From an uncultured Lachnospiraceae bacterium (GTDB lineage: Bacteria > Bacillota_A > Clostridia > Lachnospirales > Lachnospiraceae), in the NCBI GenBank assembly GCA_902801585.1, contig CADCIU010000011.1, positions 1 through 50,987 of the forward strand: a DNA stretch of 50,987 nt. The letters run 5' to 3'. Under the pieces are notes generated by a model. It had not been told where the DNA came from. It worked only from the letters and a program-made list of their open reading frames with translations, and ran no database searches. The position numbers were made by a program, and so were the translations under genes. This document shows, piece by piece, positions 32,148 to 41,111 of the stretch (positions within the stretch are counted from its first letter, which is position 1; every line of letters starts with the position of its first letter).

Positions 32148-34163
32148 TTAGTCGATAAAGCCCATTTTCTCAAGTGTACCGAGAACCTGATGACGTCCTG
32201 CCCATGTGCCGTCGATGATCCTTCTTGCGAGGACGGAGTCACCGATATTGATGAGCTCAGTTGCAGGAAGGCTGTCAGCGAGGGCAGTCAGTTCAGCAAG
32301 AACAGGCGCGTTGGCGCGCATGCCCAGGCAGATAAAGCCGAGATCGAAAGGCATTTCTACGATCTCGCCCTCCGGAGTCTTGACGACAAAGGAGTGCGGG
32401 CGCACTTCCTGAAGAGCCGTCCTGGTCAGCTGATGAACGCCGTGCTTCACCATGCATGCGGTCGTGCTTGCTTTGGAAGAAGCATCCAGTCCGTTTCCGA
32501 TGATAGGCATCATCTCAATGATGGAGACATCAGCGCCCTTAGGTGCAAAGAATTCGACAACATCGAGACCTACAGCGCCGCCGCCGATCACGATGACTTT
32601 CTTGCCTTCGAAGCTCTCCGGACACTCATTCTTCTCAATCTTTTCGATCAGATCAAAGACCGTGTAGACATCCGCGTCCGCGTCGTTCAGGCTGTCATGC
32701 AGGCCTTTGATCGGGGGCAGAAGTGCTACGGAACCGGTGGCGTTGACGATCAGATCAGGCTGCAGGGAAGCTACCAGATCAGCTGTTGCTTCGGTGCCGG
32801 TCATGATCTTCAGGTTGTCAAGATGCTCTGCGCGGTAGATCAGATACTTGGGAAGATCGTACAGTCTCTTTTTGTCCGGAATCTTGGAGATCTCTGTAGC
32901 CAGACCACCGAGATACTCTTTTTTCTCAATAAGTGTTACATCGCAGCCGACTTCCGCTGCTGTGCAGGCTGCTTCGAGGCCTGCGGTACCCGCGCCGACA
33001 ACGACCACTTTGCAGGGCTTGTTGACCGGGTTCTTTTTGTATTCTTCGCCGTTAATGATGTCCGGGTTGACCGTGCAGCGAAGCGGGCGGTTGCCGCCGA
33101 TACGGTTTCCGACACAGCCGATGTTGCAGGAAATGCACTTGCGGATGGTGTTGACATCGCCGTATTTTGCCTTATTGCACCATTCGGGATCTGCGATCAG
33201 ACCGCGGCCGATACCGATGAGGTCTGCGGTGCCGTTTGCAACAATATCCTCAGCAACCTGGGGATTGCGGATGTTGCCGATGGCGATGCAGGGCTTGTGG
33301 AACTTGTCCTGTACAGCCTTTGCCATGTATGCTCTCCAGCCGTCCTCAAGCCAGTTGGCATCAATCTGATACTGGATGGTGGGATTGAGCGCGGAAGAGG
33401 TATCAAACATATCAACTTCGTCATTCAGGAATTCCAGGTATTCCAGTGTATCCTCTACATGGTTTCCGGGATCGACGAGCTCGTCGACGGACAGACGCAG
33501 AGAGATGGGCATTCTGGGGCCGACTGCCTTGCGGACTTCATCGATGACCATGCGGCAGAAGCGGGAACGATTCTCAGCGGAGCCGCCGAATTCATCCGTG
33601 CGATCATTCATGGAAGGGGAAAGGAACTGGCTGATCAGGTAGGAGTGGCCTGCATGGATCTCGACCATATCAAAGCCGGCGATCTGCGCTCTCTTAGCTG
33701 CTGCGCCGTAATCCTTTGCAATGCTTTCCAGCTCTTCTTTGGAAAGAGGGCGGGGGATCTCTCCGCCCGGCTTGGAAGGAAGAGTGGAGGAAGAGACAGG
33801 CTGCATACCGATTCTGGAGCTCATGGCAGAAGCACCGGCGTGGTTGATCTGAACGCCGACTTTAGTGCCATACTTATGAACAGCTTCTGTCAAATTCAGA
33901 AGACGGGGGATGTAGCAGTCTTTATCCATGCGGAGCTGAGTTGTTCCGTTGGAACCTTCCGGATACTTCACACAGACATTTTCGACAATAATCAGACCGG
34001 TGCCGCCGCGTGCCCTTTTTTCGTAATACTTGATGTGTTCGTCGGTCAGCTCTCCGGTGTGGCCGGCAAGATCGCTGCCCATCGGCATCATCACAACGCG
34101 GTTCGGCAGTGTCATTCCGCGGATGGTGATCGGGCTGAACAGATTCTTGAAATTATTGCGCAT
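32148..34163 (-). CDS. Old Yellow Enzyme-type FMN/FAD/4Fe-4S oxidoreductase
   Basis: A 671-aa enzyme like 2,4-dienoyl-CoA reductase and BaiCD/BaiH enoate reductases. The N-terminal TIM barrel (1-340) binds FMN and reduces the activated double bond: LPNRVVMMPMGS, EIHAGHSYLISQF with the proton-relay region, and DLIGIGRGLIADPEW. Cys343, Cys346, Cys350 and Cys363 (CISCNIGC) bind a 4Fe-4S cluster. The C-terminal part holds two dinucleotide sites, VVVGAGTAGLEAA and VIVIGGGAVGLDVVEF, for FAD and NAD(P)H. The substrate cannot be told from sequence. The ATG at 34163 follows TTGGAGGTAT. Confidence 0.92.
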   Translation of the reverse strand: MRNNFKNLFSPITIRGMTLPNRVVMMPMGSDLAGHTGELTDEHIKYYEKRARGGTGLIIVENVCVKYPEGSNGTTQLRMDKDCYIPRLLNLTEAVHKYGTKVGVQINHAGASAMSSRIGMQPVSSSTLPSKPGGEIPRPLSKEELESIAKDYGAAAKRAQIAGFDMVEIHAGHSYLISQFLSPSMNDRTDEFGGSAENRSRFCRMVIDEVRKAVGPRMPISLRLSVDELVDPGNHVEDTLEYLEFLNDEVDMFDTSSALNPTIQYQIDANWLEDGWRAYMAKAVQDKFHKPCIAIGNIRNPQVAEDIVANGTADLIGIGRGLIADPEWCNKAKYGDVNTIRKCISCNIGCVGNRIGGNRPLRCTVNPDIINGEEYKKNPVNKPCKVVVVGAGTAGLEAACTAAEVGCDVTLIEKKEYLGGLATEISKIPDKKRLYDLPKYLIYRAEHLDNLKIMTGTEATADLVASLQPDLIVNATGSVALLPPIKGLHDSLNDADADVYTVFDLIEKIEKNECPESFEGKKVIVIGGGAVGLDVVEFFAPKGADVSIIEMMPIIGNGLDASSKASTTACMVKHGVHQLTRTALQEVRPHSFVVKTPEGEIVEMPFDLGFICLGMRANAPVLAELTALADSLPATELINIGDSVLARRIIDGTWAGRHQVLGTLEKMGFID

Positions 34164-34190
34164 TTAAATACCTCCAAATGAATGATTATG

Positions 34191-34208
34191 TTACAGCTAA
34201 ATCTGTAA
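34191..34208. promoter_or_regulatory. Dyad upstream of the Old Yellow Enzyme gene, possible operator
   Basis: TTACAG-N6-CTGTAA, a perfect 6+6 inverted repeat, 28 bp before the start codon. It lies within the only gene-free stretch of about 300 bp between this gene and the phosphatase gene (34164-34466). Apart from this dyad I see only AT-rich promoter-like sequence there. No regulator gene is adjacent. Confidence 0.45.
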
Positions 34209-34466
34209 ACAGTGCTTTTTTCAATATAATTATAAAGGTTTTATAGGTATAAACAAATTGATTGTTATCTTTTGACCGATAGTTTTTATCTATTAATACG
34301 GGCCAAAATACAGCCATTCTGCTATGGGTCGATCGAAATCCACAGCGAAGGCCTTGGTACCAATTAATATAGAAAAAAATAAGGTATTTAGAGACGAACA
34401 GAGTTTGTTTCTGATAAAATGAAAAGGAGCATAACCCTTTGTGATTACTAAAAAGGGATGAAAACC

Positions 34467-36242
34467 ATGGAAAAGAAGAAAAAAGTCAGTCTGTTGTTTC
34501 AGATCGCTATACTGTTTATTGTCGGCGTGACCCTGATCGGGGCGCTGTCGATCGTCGCGCTGTACTGGTTTTCGACCAGGCATGTCATGGAGAGGCTGGA
34601 AACCTCAGGAAAAAGCATTGCTGCGGATATGAAGGGCTTTATTTCCGATTTTCCGGCGCACGAGTGGCTCCTGCGCTATTGGTACGAGCATTACGACGAA
34701 ATGGAAATAGAGTATGACACGGTCTACGCCGGCGGAACAGAGACGGAGGAGAAATACGCTCTTCTTACTTCCCTGCATCCGGAGTTTTGGCCGGATTACG
34801 CGAGCACTGCCGATGTCGAGGCCCTTCCGCCGGCGGAACAGAAGCTCTATGCCGAGATCGTCTATTCCTGGCTCATAGACCGGATCGACTACATCCAGTC
34901 AGCTTACGGCCTGGATTATTTCTTCTGTGTGGTGACAGATGATCCGTATGATCGACAGCATGTTCTCTTCATCGCTGCGGATGAAGGGGAGAAACGCGGG
35001 TCCGAACCGGGCCAGATCTATCCGATCGGAAAGTCGATCAAGGTGACCGGGGAAATACAAGAGGCGATGCGCAAAGCCGCTTCCGGCCATCCGGAGGCAG
35101 CGCACAGTAAGGACGGAAAGTATTTGGACTATTTCTATTTCCTGACTTCTTTTGACGGCCACGATGCGCTGCTCGTTCTGACGATCGACGTGCTGCGTGT
35201 CAGGAATGCTGTCATCAACTATCTGTCTGACTTTGGTCTTCTGTTCGTGGGCATGATGATCGCTCTGGCTGCCGGCTGTCTGCTCATGATCTATTATCTG
35301 GTCCTGTGGCCGCTGGAAAAAGTCCGGATGAATATCAGCTTGTACAAAGAAACAAAGGACAGCCGGACAGTGGCGGACAATCTGTTAAAGATCAGGTCAC
35401 ATAATGAGATTGCGGAACTCTCCGGCGGCCTGGCAGAAATGGCAGAAGAACTGACCGAATATATGACCCGGAACGAGCAGGCTGCCGTAAAAGAGGAACA
35501 TGACAGGACCGAGCTGGCTCTTGCGGGCAGGATTCAGGCGTCGATGCTTCCCGGTGTTTTTCCTCCGTATCCGGACAGAAAGGATTTTGAGATCTATGCT
35601 TCGATGACCCCTGCAAAACAAGTCGGAGGAGATTTCTACGACTTCTTCCTCGTGGATGACAGCCATTTGTGCCTGATGATCGCGGATGTTTCCGGAAAAG
35701 GAATTCCTGCGGCGCTGTTCATGATGGCATCCAAGATCCTGCTGGAGCACAATATCAAGATGGGCAAATCGCCGGCCGAGGTGTTGTCTGATGTCAATAC
35801 GGCTATATGCAATAAGAACGTAGAGGATATGTTTGTCACCGTATGGATCGGCATTATCGACCTCCCTGCCGGGAAGATGATCTGCGCCAATGCCGGACAT
35901 GAGTATCCTATGCTGAGAAAGCCGGGAGAGCGCTATGAGATCATCAAAGATAAACATGACCTTGTCCTCGGTGCCATGAAAGGCCCGGAATATCATGAAT
36001 ATGAGCTCTCGATGGAACCCGGCACTTCTCTGTTCGTCTATACGGACGGCCTGTCAGAAGCGATCGATCCCAATAACCGGATGTTTGGAACAGAGCGTAT
36101 TCTGGAGAATCTGAATACAGAACCCGACAGATCTCCCGAGGAGATCCTGCGCGGTATGAAAGAGGCTGTGGATGAGTATATTGAGGGAATGGAGCCGTTT
36201 GACGATCTGACGATGATGTGCTTCTCAACAAAGAGCGGTTGA
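34467..36242 (+). CDS. Membrane-anchored SpoIIE/PP2C-type protein phosphatase with HAMP domain
   Basis: A 591-aa protein. The first helix is at about 9-32 and an extracytoplasmic sensor-like region covers 33-250 (containing YGLDYFFCVVTDDPYDRQ). A second helix follows at about 252-275, then a HAMP linker (about 276-330) and a short coiled coil (RNEQAAVKEEHDRTELALAG). Last is an SpoIIE/RsbU-type PP2C domain with KQVGGDFYDFF, IADVSGKGIPAALFM, NAGHEYPML and FVYTDGLSEAID. Acidic metal ligands are all present. Such proteins dephosphorylate anti-anti-sigma factors; none is encoded nearby. The ATG at 34467 is placed 9 nt after AAGGG; an ATG at 34458 is too close to it. Confidence 0.9.
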   Translation: MEKKKKVSLLFQIAILFIVGVTLIGALSIVALYWFSTRHVMERLETSGKSIAADMKGFISDFPAHEWLLRYWYEHYDEMEIEYDTVYAGGTETEEKYALLTSLHPEFWPDYASTADVEALPPAEQKLYAEIVYSWLIDRIDYIQSAYGLDYFFCVVTDDPYDRQHVLFIAADEGEKRGSEPGQIYPIGKSIKVTGEIQEAMRKAASGHPEAAHSKDGKYLDYFYFLTSFDGHDALLVLTIDVLRVRNAVINYLSDFGLLFVGMMIALAAGCLLMIYYLVLWPLEKVRMNISLYKETKDSRTVADNLLKIRSHNEIAELSGGLAEMAEELTEYMTRNEQAAVKEEHDRTELALAGRIQASMLPGVFPPYPDRKDFEIYASMTPAKQVGGDFYDFFLVDDSHLCLMIADVSGKGIPAALFMMASKILLEHNIKMGKSPAEVLSDVNTAICNKNVEDMFVTVWIGIIDLPAGKMICANAGHEYPMLRKPGERYEIIKDKHDLVLGAMKGPEYHEYELSMEPGTSLFVYTDGLSEAIDPNNRMFGTERILENLNTEPDRSPEEILRGMKEAVDEYIEGMEPFDDLTMMCFSTKSG

Positions 36243-36248
36243 CAGATC

Positions 36249-36278
36249 TTCAGTATACAAATATTATATTGCTATAAG
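36249..36278 (+). promoter_or_regulatory. Possible promoter of the riboflavin operon
   Basis: TTCAGT (36249-36254) and TATAAG (36273-36278), 18 bases apart, lie just before the FMN aptamer. Both boxes deviate from consensus. Confidence 0.45.
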
Positions 36279-36287
36279 TCTATACAA

Positions 36288-36392
36288 ACTTCAGGGCCGG
36301 GTGCAATTCCCGACCGGCGGTATAGCCCGCGAGCCGCAAGGCATGATTTGGTGAGATTCCAAAGCCGACAGTACAGTCTGGATGGAAGAAGT
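36288..36392 (+). promoter_or_regulatory. FMN riboswitch (RFN element)
   Basis: The conserved RFN blocks appear in order: TTCAGGGCCGGGTGCAATTC near 36290-36309, CCGACCGGCGGTATAGCCCG, GAGCCGC, TTGGTGAGATTCCAA and GCCGACAGTACAGTCTGGAT, ending GAAGAAG. It precedes ribD-ribE-ribBA-ribH and a terminator at 36467-36500. FMN binding is expected to favour termination. Confidence 0.96.
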
Positions 36393-36466
36393 TTCTGTGA
36401 TCCTGTGGATCTTTTTCGGACAGCCGTTTTTGTGTTGTCAGGAATTGATTTGTTTTGGTGTCAGAG

Positions 36467-36500
36467 TGCCCTGTGGATTTATCCACAGGGCATTTTCTTT
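36467..36500 (+). terminator. Terminator of the FMN riboswitch
   Basis: TGCCCTGTGGAT and ATCCACAGGGCA form a 12-bp perfect stem with a 2-nt loop, followed by TTTTCTTT. Between it and ribD (36501-36670) there is only leader sequence, with a GACCCCGCCGGGGCC hairpin. Confidence 0.92.
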
Positions 36501-36670
36501 GATCGGACCCCGCCGGGGCCCGGATCTCTTTCCGTTCTTCCATTTCAGCCGTTTTCAGGTCAGCCGTTTTTATGAAGGATAGGCAATCGTCGTTGTTATG
36601 TGCGCTATTTTGCCAAAATACGGCAAAACAGCGAGGAAATACAATGGATTTAACAAAAGAGGGTGATCTC

Positions 36671-37792
36671 ATGACAGATCGGGACTATATGCAGCGGGCC
36701 ATTGAGCTGGCGCGCAGAGGAGAGGGGTGGGTGAACCCCAATCCCTTGGTCGGGGCCGTCATCGTGAAGGACGGCCGCGTGATCGCAGAGGGATGGCATC
36801 ACAAATACGGAGAACTCCACGCGGAGCGGGACGCACTCAGGGCACTGAAAGAGCCGGCGGAAGGGGCGACGATCTATGTCACGCTGGAGCCGTGCTGTCA
36901 CTACGGCAAACAGCCGCCCTGCACACTGGCGATCATGGAACACGGGATCAGCCGTGTGGTGATCGGCTCGCGCGACCCCAATCCGCTGGTTGCCGGAAAA
37001 GGTGTGCGCATGCTCCGGGAACACGGCATCACGGTGGTAGAGGACTTCATGCGGGAGGAGTGCGACGCGCTCAATCCGGTCTTCTTCCACTACATCACGA
37101 CGGGCAGACCCTATGTGAAGATGAAGTACGCGATGACAGCGGACGGAAAAATAGCGACGAAGACAGGGGCCTCCAAATGGATCACATCGGAGGAGGCCAG
37201 AGAATTGGTTCACGATTGGCGAAATGCCTGCAGGGGCATTATGGCGGGCATCGGGACGGTACTGGCTGACGATCCGCTGCTCAATTGCCGGAAGCCCGGG
37301 GGAAGAGATCCGGTGCGCATCATCTGCGACTCGCGCCTGCGCATTCCGGAGGACTCGCAGATCTGCAGGACAGCGCAGAAATATGAGACCATCGTGGCCT
37401 GCGCGCTTAGCGAGGATGCGGACAGACGGCCGGAAGAGATGCGTGCCAAGGCGGAGAGGCTGCGGCAGCAGGGCGTCGAAGTGTGGAGTGTCCCTGCGCA
37501 GGACGGCAGCGTAGATCTGAAAGAACTGGTAAAGCGGCTTGGCAAACGCGGGATCGACAGTATTTTGCTCGAGGGAGGCGGAACGCTCAATGAGAGCGCG
37601 CTCCGGGCAGGCATCGTGCAGGAGGTGAATGCTTTTGTCGCACCCAAGATCTTCGGCGGAAAGGCCAGATCGCCGGTCGAGGGAACAGGCGTGGAAGTGC
37701 CGCAGGAAGCGCTGCAGATGGAGATGAAACAGGTCAGGCAGGTCGGCAAAGATCTGCTGATCACATACAGAATATCGGATGATCAGGAGTGA
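36671..37792 (+). CDS. ribD: Bifunctional riboflavin deaminase/reductase
   Basis: RibD deaminates and then reduces the pyrimidine made by GTP cyclohydrolase II. The deaminase half (1-145) has the zinc site His50, Glu52 (HAERDAL), Cys75 and Cys84 (EPCCHYGKQPPC). The reductase half begins PYVKMKYAMTADGKIA and includes SKWITSEEAR and ILLEGGGTLN. Length 373 aa is typical. I prefer the ATG at 36671, which gives the usual MTDRDYMQRAIELA start and follows AGAGGGTGA. An ATG at 36644 (after GAGGAA) would add nine residues and cannot be excluded. Confidence 0.95.
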   Translation: MTDRDYMQRAIELARRGEGWVNPNPLVGAVIVKDGRVIAEGWHHKYGELHAERDALRALKEPAEGATIYVTLEPCCHYGKQPPCTLAIMEHGISRVVIGSRDPNPLVAGKGVRMLREHGITVVEDFMREECDALNPVFFHYITTGRPYVKMKYAMTADGKIATKTGASKWITSEEARELVHDWRNACRGIMAGIGTVLADDPLLNCRKPGGRDPVRIICDSRLRIPEDSQICRTAQKYETIVACALSEDADRRPEEMRAKAERLRQQGVEVWSVPAQDGSVDLKELVKRLGKRGIDSILLEGGGTLNESALRAGIVQEVNAFVAPKIFGGKARSPVEGTGVEVPQEALQMEMKQVRQVGKDLLITYRISDDQE

Positions 37793-37803
37793 TCGGAGTC
37801 AAA

Positions 37804-38502
37804 ATGTTTACGGGAATCGTGGAAGAAAAAGGAACAGTCAAATATATAAATCTCGCCGGCATTTCCGGCAGTATTGCGATCCGGGCGCGCAAGGTGCTCG
37901 AAGGGACGAAGATCGGGGACAGTATCGCGGTCAACGGCGTGTGCCTTACGGTCGTCACGCTCCAGCCGGACGGCTTTACGGCGGATGTCATGGCGGAAAC
38001 GATCCGCAGGACCAGCCTTGGAAGCTGCCAGCCGGGCGACAAGGTCAATCTGGAGCGCGCGATGGCGGCGGACGGCCGTTTCGGCGGTCACATCGTGGCG
38101 GGACATATCGACGGTGTCGGTACGATCCGCTCCGCTGTGCCGGAGGGCAATGCGGTCTGGATCACCATTGATACGCCGCCGCAGATTTTGCGCTATATCG
38201 TCGAAAAGGGATCCATTGCCATTGACGGGATCTCGCTGACGGTCGCCTATGTCGACGAGAGTGCCTTTAAAGTGTCGGTCATACCGCACACGGCGGCCGA
38301 GACGACGCTCTTGTCCAAGAAGGCGGGCGACATCGTCAATCTCGAGAATGACATCGTGGGCAAATACGTTGAGAAGCTGATGAGTCCGGTAAGCGCGTAC
38401 GGCGCGGAGCCGGCCGGCGGCACAGGGAATGCCGGGGCAAAATATCGAGCGGCGCCGTCCTCATCCTATACACTGGAGGATCTGCGTGATATGGGATTTT
38501 GA
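37804..38502 (+). CDS. ribE: Riboflavin synthase, alpha chain
   Basis: It dismutates two 6,7-dimethyl-8-ribityllumazine molecules to riboflavin. The 232-aa protein consists of two similar lumazine-binding halves: MFTGIVEEKGTVK at the start with DSIAVNGVCLTV, then GGHIVAGHIDGVG and SIAIDGISLTVA. The C-terminal 25 residues (GAEPAGGTGNAGAKY and onward) are an extra tail, low in complexity. The ATG at 37804 follows CGGAGT, 11 nt after the ribD stop. It is often named ribE or ribC in different species. Confidence 0.95.
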   Translation: MFTGIVEEKGTVKYINLAGISGSIAIRARKVLEGTKIGDSIAVNGVCLTVVTLQPDGFTADVMAETIRRTSLGSCQPGDKVNLERAMAADGRFGGHIVAGHIDGVGTIRSAVPEGNAVWITIDTPPQILRYIVEKGSIAIDGISLTVAYVDESAFKVSVIPHTAAETTLLSKKAGDIVNLENDIVGKYVEKLMSPVSAYGAEPAGGTGNAGAKYRAAPSSSYTLEDLRDMGF

Positions 38503-38613
38503 GATGAAGATTCTGCGCATGGGATCCCGCGCATGGGATCCCGAAGAGAGAGCCTGAAGGGCAGGCGGTATTTTGACACTGAAGACAGGTAGAAAACACG
38601 GGAGGAAGTGGAA

Positions 38614-39837
38614 ATGGATACAGCACAAAAGTACAAGTACAACACGATCGAGGAAGCCGTTGAAGAGCTCAAGAAGGGAAAGATCATTCTTGTCACGGAT
38701 GACCCTGACCGCGAGAATGAGGGCGATATGATCTGCGCGGCGCAGTTCGCGACGCAGGCGAACATCAATTTTATGGCGACGCACGCCAAGGGATTGATCT
38801 GCACACCGATGAGCGCGGAAGTGGCGAACCGGCTGGGGCTTCCGCCCATGGTCGCGGAGAACACGGACAACCACCACACGGCTTTCACGGTGTCGGTGGA
38901 CCACATCGACACGACAACAGGCATTTCCGCGGCAGAGCGCTCTCTGACCATGATCAAATGTGCGGATGCATCCACCAAACCAGGCGACCTGAGAAGGCCG
39001 GGCCATGTATTCCCACTGATCGCCCGTTACGGCGGAGTGCTCGTGCGAAACGGCCATACAGAAGCGACAGTGGACCTGCTGCGCCTGGCGGGCATGACGG
39101 AGTGCGGCGTCTGCTGCGAGATCATGGCCGAGGACGGGACGATGATGAGAACACCGGCACTGTGGGAACTGGCCAAAAAATACGATATGAAATTCATCAC
39201 GATCCGGGAGCTGCAGGATTACCTGCGGGTGCATGAAAAGCATGTTGTGCAGGAAGCAGCCGCTGACCTGCCCACAGCGCACGGCCATTTCCAGATGTAT
39301 GGCTACATCAATGATATCACCGGAGAGCACCACGTCGCGCTGGTCAAAGGAGACATCGGGGACGGCGAGAATGTCCTGTGCCGCGTGCACTCGGAGTGCC
39401 TGACCGGAGATACATTCGGCTCTCTGCGCTGTGACTGCGGTCTGCAGCTGCAGAAATCACTGGAGATGATCGAGAAGGAGGGCAGAGGGATCCTGCTGTA
39501 TATGCGTCAGGAGGGCAGAGGGATCGGCCTGATCAACAAGATCAAAGCCTATGCGCTGCAGGAGCAGGGACTGGATACGGTGGAGGCCAACATCCGTCTC
39601 GGCTTTGACGCGGACCTGAGAGAGTACTGGGTCGGCGCGCAGATCCTCCGCGATCTCGGTGCCAGATCCTTGAGGCTCCTCACGAATAACCCCGACAAGG
39701 TCTACGAACTGGGAGCATTCGGCCTTCGCATTGCGGAGCGCGTTCCCATCGAGATCGAGCCGCAGAAATTCGACATGAAGTACTTGAAGACCAAGAAGAC
39801 AAAAATGGGGCATATCCTCAATAAATATGCACTTTAA
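38614..39837 (+). CDS. ribBA: Bifunctional DHBP synthase / GTP cyclohydrolase II
   Basis: The N-terminal half (1-205) makes 3,4-dihydroxy-2-butanone 4-phosphate from ribulose 5-phosphate and shows [10 protein letters not shown] and HTEATVDL motifs. The C-terminal half opens GTP. Its zinc ligands are in [19 protein letters not shown] (three Cys), followed by [11 protein letters not shown] and [11 protein letters not shown]. The 407-aa length is normal. The ATG at 38614 is 7 nt after GGAGGA; an in-frame GTG at 38608 is too close to the RBS. It lies 111 nt after ribE. Confidence 0.96.
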   Translation: MDTAQKYKYNTIEEAVEELKKGKIILVTDDPDRENEGDMICAAQFATQANINFMATHAKGLICTPMSAEVANRLGLPPMVAENTDNHHTAFTVSVDHIDTTTGISAAERSLTMIKCADASTKPGDLRRPGHVFPLIARYGGVLVRNGHTEATVDLLRLAGMTECGVCCEIMAEDGTMMRTPALWELAKKYDMKFITIRELQDYLRVHEKHVVQEAAADLPTAHGHFQMYGYINDITGEHHVALVKGDIGDGENVLCRVHSECLTGDTFGSLRCDCGLQLQKSLEMIEKEGRGILLYMRQEGRGIGLINKIKAYALQEQGLDTVEANIRLGFDADLREYWVGAQILRDLGARSLRLLTNNPDKVYELGAFGLRIAERVPIEIEPQKFDMKYLKTKKTKMGHILNKYAL

Positions 39838-39858
39838 TAAACAAAAAGGAGTAACGTT

Positions 39859-40332
39859 ATGAGAGAAATCAATCTGCTGGAAGGAAAAGTTGTAGCACCT
39901 GAGGGGATGAAGGTCGGTATTGTCGCGGCGAGGTTCAACGAGATCATTGTGAACAAGCTCCTGGGCGGTGCTGTGGACGGACTGGTGCGGCATGGCGTCG
40001 AGGAATCCAATATCACGGCGGCCTGGGTTCCGGGTGCATTTGAGATCCCCCTGATCGCCAAGACTATGGCGGAGTCCGGCAAGTATGACGCCATCATCTG
40101 CCTGGGCTGTGTGATCCGCGGCCAGACCTCTCATTATGATTATGTCTGCAACGAGGTGTCCAAGGGGACTGCGCAGGTCGGACTGGCCACAGGTGTGCCC
40201 ACGATGTTCGGTATTGTGACGACCGAGAACATCGACCAGGCGATCGCGAGAGCCGGAAGCAAGGCAGGAAATAAAGGATATGACTGTGCACTCGGCGCGA
40301 TCGAGATGGTCAATCTCAAGAGAATGATGTGA
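39859..40332 (+). CDS. ribH: 6,7-dimethyl-8-ribityllumazine synthase
   Basis: RibH joins the RibD product and DHBP to give the lumazine used by riboflavin synthase; it forms large icosahedral or pentameric shells. The 157-aa protein has [53 protein letters not shown] with the catalytic His, and [15 protein letters not shown]. The ATG follows AAAAAGGAGT. Last gene of the riboflavin operon; no terminator seen after it. Confidence 0.97.
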   Translation: MREINLLEGKVVAPEGMKVGIVAARFNEIIVNKLLGGAVDGLVRHGVEESNITAAWVPGAFEIPLIAKTMAESGKYDAIICLGCVIRGQTSHYDYVCNEVSKGTAQVGLATGVPTMFGIVTTENIDQAIARAGSKAGNKGYDCALGAIEMVNLKRMM

Positions 40333-40373
40333 AGTAATGTGTAGCAATGCGGGATGATGTGAAGGGGAAAGCC

Positions 40374-41045
40374 ATGAAACCTGTTCTGGTCTTTGATTAC
40401 GACGGCACACTTCATGAAACGATGCGGGTCTATAAGCCCGGGATCGAAGGCGCGGTCAAATGGCTGCGGTGCGAACAAGGCATCGATGTCTGTATGCCGT
40501 CCGATCAAAGGATCAAAAGCTGGCTTGGAATGAATACCGCAGACATGTGGGAAGATTTCATGCCGGGACTGCCTGCTTCGCTCAGACACGAGGCGGGCAG
40601 ACTGGTTGGAGAGATCATGCTCGAGGAGATCCGCGCGGGTCACGGCCGGTGGTATCCGGGCGTCACACAAAAGCTGGATGCGCTTAAGCAGGAGGGATAT
40701 ACGATGGTCGTGCTCAGCAACTGTGAGCGGGATTACGCAGACCTCAACTGGAAAGTTTTCGGCATGAATCGGTGGTTTGACGCATTCTACGACTGTGCAT
40801 CTTATGGATATATACCCAAGGAAGAGATCATGAAGCTGGTGGCGGCAGATTACGAGGAGAAAAAGGGCGCGCAGAAGACAGGCTTTGTGGTGATCGGAGA
40901 CCGAGGCAGCGACTTCGCGGCGGCGCAGAGCGTGGGCGCACCGTTTATCTGGTGTGCCTACGGATATGGCACGCGGGAGGAATTTGCGACGGACGAGCTA
41001 TGTGTGGTGGAGGAGCCTGGGGTGTCACGGGGACGGTTCTTTTGA
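40374..41045 (+). CDS. HAD-family hydrolase
   Basis: A 223-aa haloacid dehalogenase-type phosphatase. Motif I is VFDYDGTLHE (nucleophile Asp and acid Asp), motif II VVLSNCERD, motif III Lys within the YIPKEEIMK stretch and motif IV VIGDRGSDF. The cap between motif I and II is helical (C1). The substrate is unknown; its position 41 nt after ribH makes a phosphatase acting on a riboflavin intermediate conceivable but unproven. The last seven residues (VSRGRFF) and the stop are encoded inside the long inverted repeat at 41022-41090. The ATG at 40374 follows GAAGGGGA. Confidence 0.88.
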   Translation: MKPVLVFDYDGTLHETMRVYKPGIEGAVKWLRCEQGIDVCMPSDQRIKSWLGMNTADMWEDFMPGLPASLRHEAGRLVGEIMLEEIRAGHGRWYPGVTQKLDALKQEGYTMVVLSNCERDYADLNWKVFGMNRWFDAFYDCASYGYIPKEEIMKLVAADYEEKKGAQKTGFVVIGDRGSDFAAAQSVGAPFIWCAYGYGTREEFATDELCVVEEPGVSRGRFF

Positions 41046-41090
41046 CAACTTTTGGCACAAAAGTTGTCAAAAGAACCGTCCCCGTGACAC
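41022..41090. repeat. Long perfect inverted repeat, copy 3 (variant)
   Basis: Two 32-base arms (41022-41053 and 41059-41090), perfectly complementary, 5-base loop. The unit differs from the other copies in having CACGGGG in place of CAAGGGG and TTTTGACAAC in place of TTCTGACAAC. Each change appears in both arms. It begins inside the HAD gene and ends 22 nt before cdaR. Confidence 0.95.
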
Positions 41091-41111
41091 AAACCGACAT
41101 GGAGGAACGAA

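Noticed and set aside
32190..34181. 663-codon open frame antisense to the Old Yellow Enzyme gene
   Set aside because: It is a mirror of the strongly coding opposite strand; the reverse-strand product has complete cofactor and cluster motifs, the forward one none.
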